From positions 124,001 through 188,000 of the forward strand of contig JAEPOK010000003.1 in NCBI GenBank assembly GCA_017642935.1: a DNA stretch of 64,000 bases. The letters are read 5' to 3'. Numbering within the stretch: position 1 is the stretch's first letter; every line of letters begins with the position of its first letter. Positions 60,262 through 64,000 of this stretch are shown here, piece after piece. The position numbers were made by a program, and so were the translations under genes. The notes beneath the pieces were generated by a model. That model was not told the DNA's origin, made no database searches, and was given only the letters and a program-made list of their open reading frames with translations. Origin of the DNA: Hyphomicrobiales bacterium. GTDB taxonomy: Bacteria; Pseudomonadota; Alphaproteobacteria; Rhizobiales; MH13.

Positions 60262-62001
60262 CTATTTGGGCAGTTGATCAAGCACTTTGGCATCTTCTCT
60301 CAGTCGCCTAATCTGGCGGCTGATGAGAAACACCGGGATAAGGCCGACCGCTACAATGACAAGTGACGGCGTTGCGGCTTCGGCCAAGCGTTCGTCGGAT
60401 GCCAGACGAAAAGCCTGTGTCGCTAGCGTCTCGAAATTAAAGGGGCGTAAGATCAAGGTCGCCGGCAATTCCTTCATCACATCAACAAAAACAATCAGAG
60501 CACCTGTCAGGATCCCGCCCTTCAGCAGCGGCGCATGGACGCTTGTGAACACCCGCGTCTTGCGCGCGCCAAGTACGCGGGCCGCATCGTCCATATGCGG
60601 CGTGATGCGTTCAAAGGCGCTTTCCACCGGCGCAAGCGCCACCGCCAGAAAGCGCACGGTGTAAGCGAAAAGCAGACCGAGGATCGTGCCTGTGAGCAGT
60701 AGGCCAGTGGAGATGCCGAAGCGCTCACGCATCAAACCGTCGAGCCAATTGTCGAAGCCTGCCATTGGAATGAGGATGCCGACGGCGATGATCGAGCCAG
60801 GTATGGCATAACCAAGCGCGGCAAACCGCAAAGCTAGCGAAAGAACCGGTGCCTTGGTCATCCGCTGGACGGTTGGCAGGGCGATCGCGATGATGACGGT
60901 GAAGAGCGCCGCAAGGCTTGCCAGCAAAAACGAGTTTTTGATGAAGCTGGCGTAGCGCGGCCCAAACAGCGAGTGGCCTCCCTCAATCGCCAGATCGAGC
61001 AGCAGCACGACGGGCAGAAGAAACCCGATGGTAAATGGCAAGGCACAGAACACCAATGCGCCGAAACCCGCCCATCCGCGCAGGCGAAACCGTTGAATGG
61101 GAAGCGTGGCACGGCTGGTCTGGTAGCGCGCCTTACCGCGCTGCATGCGCTCGATCCAGATGAGCGCGAAAACAAACATCAGCAGCGCGCCCGCAAGCTG
61201 TGCCGCAGCCACCCGATCTCCGATGGAAAACCAGGATTGGTAGATGCCGGTGGTAAAGGTCGGCACCGCGAAATGGGCAACGGTGCCGTAGTCGGCCAGC
61301 GTTTCCATCAATGCCAGCGCCGTCCCGATCACGATTGCCGGGCGCGCCATGGGCAAAGCGACTTTCACAAACGCTTGCCAAGGGGGCCGGCCCAGCACGC
61401 GGGCCGCTTCGAATGCGGACACTGACTGGGTAAGAAAGGCCGTGCGCGCCAAAAGGTACACATAAGGGTAGAGAACGAAGGTGAACATGACCGCCGCGCC
61501 TTCCAGCGAGCGGATACGCGGGAACCAATAGTCGCGCGGCCCCCAGCCGGTCAGTTCACGCAGGAGCGACTGCACAGGCCCCGGATGCGACAGGAAATCG
61601 GTGTAAGCGTACGCCATCACATAGGCCGGCACCGCGAGCGGCAAGATCAGCAGCCATTCGAAGGCTCGCCTCCCAGGAAACTGGCAGGCGGTCACAAGCC
61701 AGGCCGTGCCCGTGCCGATAACCGAAACGCCGACAGCGACTGTGAGCCCAAGCATTGCGGAGTTGGCGATGTAGCGCGGTAGGACGGTGTCGGCCAGATC
61801 GCCGAGGGTTGACCCGGCAGCCGGCTGCAAAAACGAAAACACGATCACCGCCAGCGGAAGCGCGAGCAGGCTGGTGGCAAGCGTGACGATCAGCGCCAGG
61901 CGCGGGTTCTCGCCCAGCAGGCGTGCGAGCTTGCGACGGCACAGAACGCTGTGCGGGTCCTCAAAGTCGTCGGTGTGCGCGGAAGACGCCAAACCATCCA
62001 T
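60262..62001 (-). CDS. Fe(3+)-type ABC transporter permease (FbpB-like)
   Basis: The 579-residue protein has two copies of the binding-protein-dependent permease domain (first about residues 80-290, second about 330-550), with EAA-type loops AFEAARVLGRPPWQAFVKVA and DAARVLGARKTRVFTSVHAP. This is the FbpB/SfuB arrangement, about 12 membrane helices. It probably forms the channel for the FbpA-like protein at 57713, although they are on opposite strands and 1.5 kb apart. The ATPase is missing from the window. ATG 62001 is chosen; a TTG at 62076 lies against an inverted repeat. No strong SD. Confidence 0.9.
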   Translation of the reverse strand: MDGLASSAHTDDFEDPHSVLCRRKLARLLGENPRLALIVTLATSLLALPLAVIVFSFLQPAAGSTLGDLADTVLPRYIANSAMLGLTVAVGVSVIGTGTAWLVTACQFPGRRAFEWLLILPLAVPAYVMAYAYTDFLSHPGPVQSLLRELTGWGPRDYWFPRIRSLEGAAVMFTFVLYPYVYLLARTAFLTQSVSAFEAARVLGRPPWQAFVKVALPMARPAIVIGTALALMETLADYGTVAHFAVPTFTTGIYQSWFSIGDRVAAAQLAGALLMFVFALIWIERMQRGKARYQTSRATLPIQRFRLRGWAGFGALVFCALPFTIGFLLPVVLLLDLAIEGGHSLFGPRYASFIKNSFLLASLAALFTVIIAIALPTVQRMTKAPVLSLALRFAALGYAIPGSIIAVGILIPMAGFDNWLDGLMRERFGISTGLLLTGTILGLLFAYTVRFLAVALAPVESAFERITPHMDDAARVLGARKTRVFTSVHAPLLKGGILTGALIVFVDVMKELPATLILRPFNFETLATQAFRLASDERLAEAATPSLVIVAVGLIPVFLISRQIRRLREDAKVLDQLPK

Positions 62002-62056
62002 CCAGATGCAATGCCAGGTCTGGCTATGTTTTGCCGAACCGAGAGTGAGACTTACC

Positions 62057-62104
62057 GCACGGTTCCCACCGTGCAAGGGAAATGTTGCCGAAGAGACGCA
62101 ACAT
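62057..62104. repeat. Two inverted repeats upstream of the permease gene
   Basis: GCACGGT-TCCC-ACCGTGC (62057-62074) and ATGTTGC-N9-GCAACAT (62082-62104) are exact inverted pairs about 60-100 bases upstream of the permease start, in the divergent region before the AsmA-like gene at 62291. Either may be an operator or a leader hairpin. The rest of the 289-bp gap (62002-62290) shows no clear gene. Confidence 0.5.
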
Positions 62105-62290
62105 TTCGGCGCAGGGTAAAGGCGAGCCGGTTTTCAGCATTGATTGTGATCATCTGCGGCTCGCCTTGTCCGCGCCCTTGGTTTTCCGCCAACGTCATGG
62201 CATTGCGCTTGTGCGGTCCATTCGATGGGATCCCTTCGCACACCATCTCATGCCGCAGTCTCGCCGCGTTTTGCTCAGAAAGCAGCCGCC

Positions 62291-64000
62291 ATGATCCGCC
62301 GCCTCCTTATCGGTATTGCCATCCTGGCGATCGGCCTTGGCGCTTTGGTATTTTCGCTGCCCTATCTGATGTCGTCGCAAATGGTGCGCGAGCAGGTCGC
62401 AAGCCAAATCTCTGAGTTGACTGGACGGGCGGTCACGCTGCGCGGAGACCAGGCGCTTCAAGTCTTTCCGAACCTGTCTGTCGAGCTCTCCGATGTGGTC
62501 ATCGCCGGCGATCTGCCGGGCGCAGAGAACGCGCTCATCGTCACCGAGACGTTGCGCGGTGCGGTCCGCCCCTTTTCCCTGCTTTTTGGCCGTGTTGAGC
62601 TGGCGTCGTTCGAAATGACACGCCCAACAATCCGATTTCTGCGCACGTCCGATGGCCAATCCAATTGGGGACTGGAAGGCAGTGATCTGGTGACAGCGCT
62701 TGAACCCAACCGCGTTGCCGGCGCCGGGCTTCAACTTGGGCGCTTTCGCATCACCGATGGGACGCTTCAGATTGTGGATGAGGTGCGCGGGCTCGATGAG
62801 ACCGTTTCCAGCGCCGACCTGACGCTCTCCTGGGCGAACAGTTCGACGCGAGCGGCGATTAGCGGATCGGCGATTTGGCGCGGCGAGGCTATCGAGGTGA
62901 CAGCCTCACTCGACCAACCGGCGGCCTTGGCGCAACCAGGCTCGACCAGCGGCGTGGTGCTCTCAGTCCAAGGCGCCCCCCTTCGCCTGCAGTTTGACGG
63001 AACGGTCTCGCCGGGTTCGAGCGGCGAAAACGCCCTGCCCTGGCAGGCGAGTGGTTCGCTTGCCGTCTCCTCGCCCTCAATGCGCCGTGCAGCCAGCTGG
63101 CTGGGTTCGGATTTCGGCGCTGGCTCGACCTTTGGCGCGTTCCGGCTGGACGCCGACATGAACTTGGTCGGCCTTGCGATCGACTTGACCGATTCATCGC
63201 TGAGCCTTGATGGCAATGATGCGGAAGGCGTGCTGACACTCGATCTGGACGGCTATGAAACAGCCGAGGGCGCGCGCGGGCGTCCATCCATTCAAGGTAC
63301 GCTGGATTTCGACCGGCTCGATCTTTCCGCCTATCTCGACACAATCCGGCCGACAACCACCGCCGAGGAACCTGGCGATTGGCGCTTTCTTCCTGTGCCC
63401 AATGTGTTTGCCAGCCCGATGGACATCGACGTTCGGTTTGCGACCCGCGAAGTGCTGACGTCGCAGTTCAGTTTGGGCGAAACCGCAGGATCGGTGCTTC
63501 TGTCGGACGGGCAAATGGTGGTTGGGATCGGTGAGAGCCTTGCCTATGGCGGGGCCTTGCGGGGCAGTCTGACGCTGGCTCGGAATGGCGATAGTTTCAC
63601 TGCCGGCATCGATCTTTCGGCTGCCGAGTTGCAGCTCGGACCCTTCCTGTCGGCCTTTCAAGACGAGCCACGTCTTACCGGTACGCTGGCGATGCAAGCC
63701 ATGGCATCAGGCGAAGGCGAGACACTGGCAGAGCTTTTGGAAACGATGGCCGGTGACGCCGCAATTGGCGTGGAAAGCGCCGTCGTCAATGGGTTGGACA
63801 TCGACGCCTTGGGTGCCAGCTTTGTTGACGGAAGCTTTGAGTTTTCCTCCTTCGCTTTTGGCGGTGAGACCTCTTTGGAAACGCTGTCAGCAACACTCTT
63901 CGCGCGGGACGGCTATCTGCAAGCAAGCGATATCGCGATGGCAACCGAGCGCGTCAGCGTGACAATGGGCGGGCAAAGCGAAATCGCCAATCGGACGTTG
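62291..64000 (+). CDS. AsmA-family protein (cut by the window edge)
   Basis: Open from ATG 62291 to the edge (570 codons, no stop). The product starts MIRRLLIGIAILAIGLGALV, a membrane anchor, then the AsmA region with TGRAVTLRGDQALQVFPNLS, VELSDVVIAGDLPGAENALI and a later repeat-like stretch (AELQLGPFLSAFQDEP, TLAELLETMAGDAAIGVESA). AsmA-like proteins are large inner-membrane-anchored periplasmic proteins linked to outer-membrane lipid homeostasis and phospholipid transport. The 3' end is beyond the window. It is divergent from the permease gene. Confidence 0.85.
   Translation, partial: MIRRLLIGIAILAIGLGALVFSLPYLMSSQMVREQVASQISELTGRAVTLRGDQALQVFPNLSVELSDVVIAGDLPGAENALIVTETLRGAVRPFSLLFGRVELASFEMTRPTIRFLRTSDGQSNWGLEGSDLVTALEPNRVAGAGLQLGRFRITDGTLQIVDEVRGLDETVSSADLTLSWANSSTRAAISGSAIWRGEAIEVTASLDQPAALAQPGSTSGVVLSVQGAPLRLQFDGTVSPGSSGENALPWQASGSLAVSSPSMRRAASWLGSDFGAGSTFGAFRLDADMNLVGLAIDLTDSSLSLDGNDAEGVLTLDLDGYETAEGARGRPSIQGTLDFDRLDLSAYLDTIRPTTTAEEPGDWRFLPVPNVFASPMDIDVRFATREVLTSQFSLGETAGSVLLSDGQMVVGIGESLAYGGALRGSLTLARNGDSFTAGIDLSAAELQLGPFLSAFQDEPRLTGTLAMQAMASGEGETLAELLETMAGDAAIGVESAVVNGLDIDALGASFVDGSFEFSSFAFGGETSLETLSATLFARDGYLQASDIAMATERVSVTMGGQSEIANRTL

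Noticed and set aside
62052-62246. Reverse-strand frame of 64 codons between the permease and the AsmA-like genes
   Set aside because: It overlaps inverted repeats and lacks an RBS or known motif.

Overview
The window looks like chromosomal DNA from a Hyphomicrobiales-type alphaproteobacterium of fairly high GC. The clues are a CIRCE-controlled groESL, two Omp25-like small beta-barrels, two phasins, a PdhS-type polarity kinase, a TAXI-type TRAP transporter with a fused 4TM-12TM permease, and a tRNA-His with an encoded A73 discriminator alongside an alphaproteobacterial-style HisRS. There is no rRNA, phage, insertion sequence or CRISPR array. The right edge cuts an AsmA-like gene. No gene looks clearly broken.

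Layout. 0-6.3 kb: a 24-residue membrane peptide, the groESL heat-shock operon, an antisense-strand small membrane protein, an XRE-TPR protein, a block of 43-bp repeats and two paralogous outer-membrane barrels. 6.4-10.8 kb: a phytase-like exported beta-propeller protein, a Crp/Fnr regulator, two small exported proteins, a DUF427 protein and a possible small RNA ending in a strong terminator. 10.8-14.7 kb: a tightly coupled hisS-hisZ-hisG operon. 14.8-25.6 kb: tag glycosylase, pirin, a CheZ-like phosphatase, DUF2927, an AraC/NmrA/DUF1772 group, an L,D-transpeptidase, a three-gene DUF6356/glutamine-amidotransferase/PNPOx operon divergent from an Lrp regulator, and a GNAT.

25.7-33.9 kb is a 2-hydroxy-acid oxidation district: glcDEF, a divergent LysR regulator, a small cytochrome c, a GntR/FCD regulator with a clear palindrome in front, and an FMN-dependent LldD. 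Next to it lies an unrecognised 42-residue protein with its own SD and terminator. 34-41 kb: DUF3047, a CxxC protein overlapping an HD nucleotidase, a Pat-like ADP-forming acyl-CoA synthetase/acetyltransferase and a phosphotransferase/ATPase fusion. 41-47.6 kb: pyruvate carboxylase overlapped to an AzlCD amino-acid exporter, and an aminotransferase coupled to a beta-keto-acid cleavage enzyme.

47.7-52 kb: TAXI TRAP transporter (binding protein, fused permease, UspA). 52-53.6 kb: tRNA-His and two phasins with TGC-N3-GCA sites that resemble PHA-regulator operators. 53.8-57.4 kb: a 1193-residue PdhS-like histidine kinase with a repetitive acidic linker. 57.7-62 kb: an iron-type ABC binding protein and permease on opposite strands, separated by an ArsR-SRPBCC fusion regulator and a MAPEG protein. 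62.3 kb to the edge: an AsmA-like protein.

The main themes are central carbon and two-carbon acid metabolism, nutrient uptake, histidine synthesis and decoding, and envelope functions. I found no obvious defence or mobile system. The most distinctive observations are the HisRS/tRNA-His pairing, the FliM-like tail on the CheZ protein, the repeated EAAGL motif in the PdhS-like kinase, the nested palindromes before the ArsR fusion gene, and several unlisted small proteins with good translation signals.
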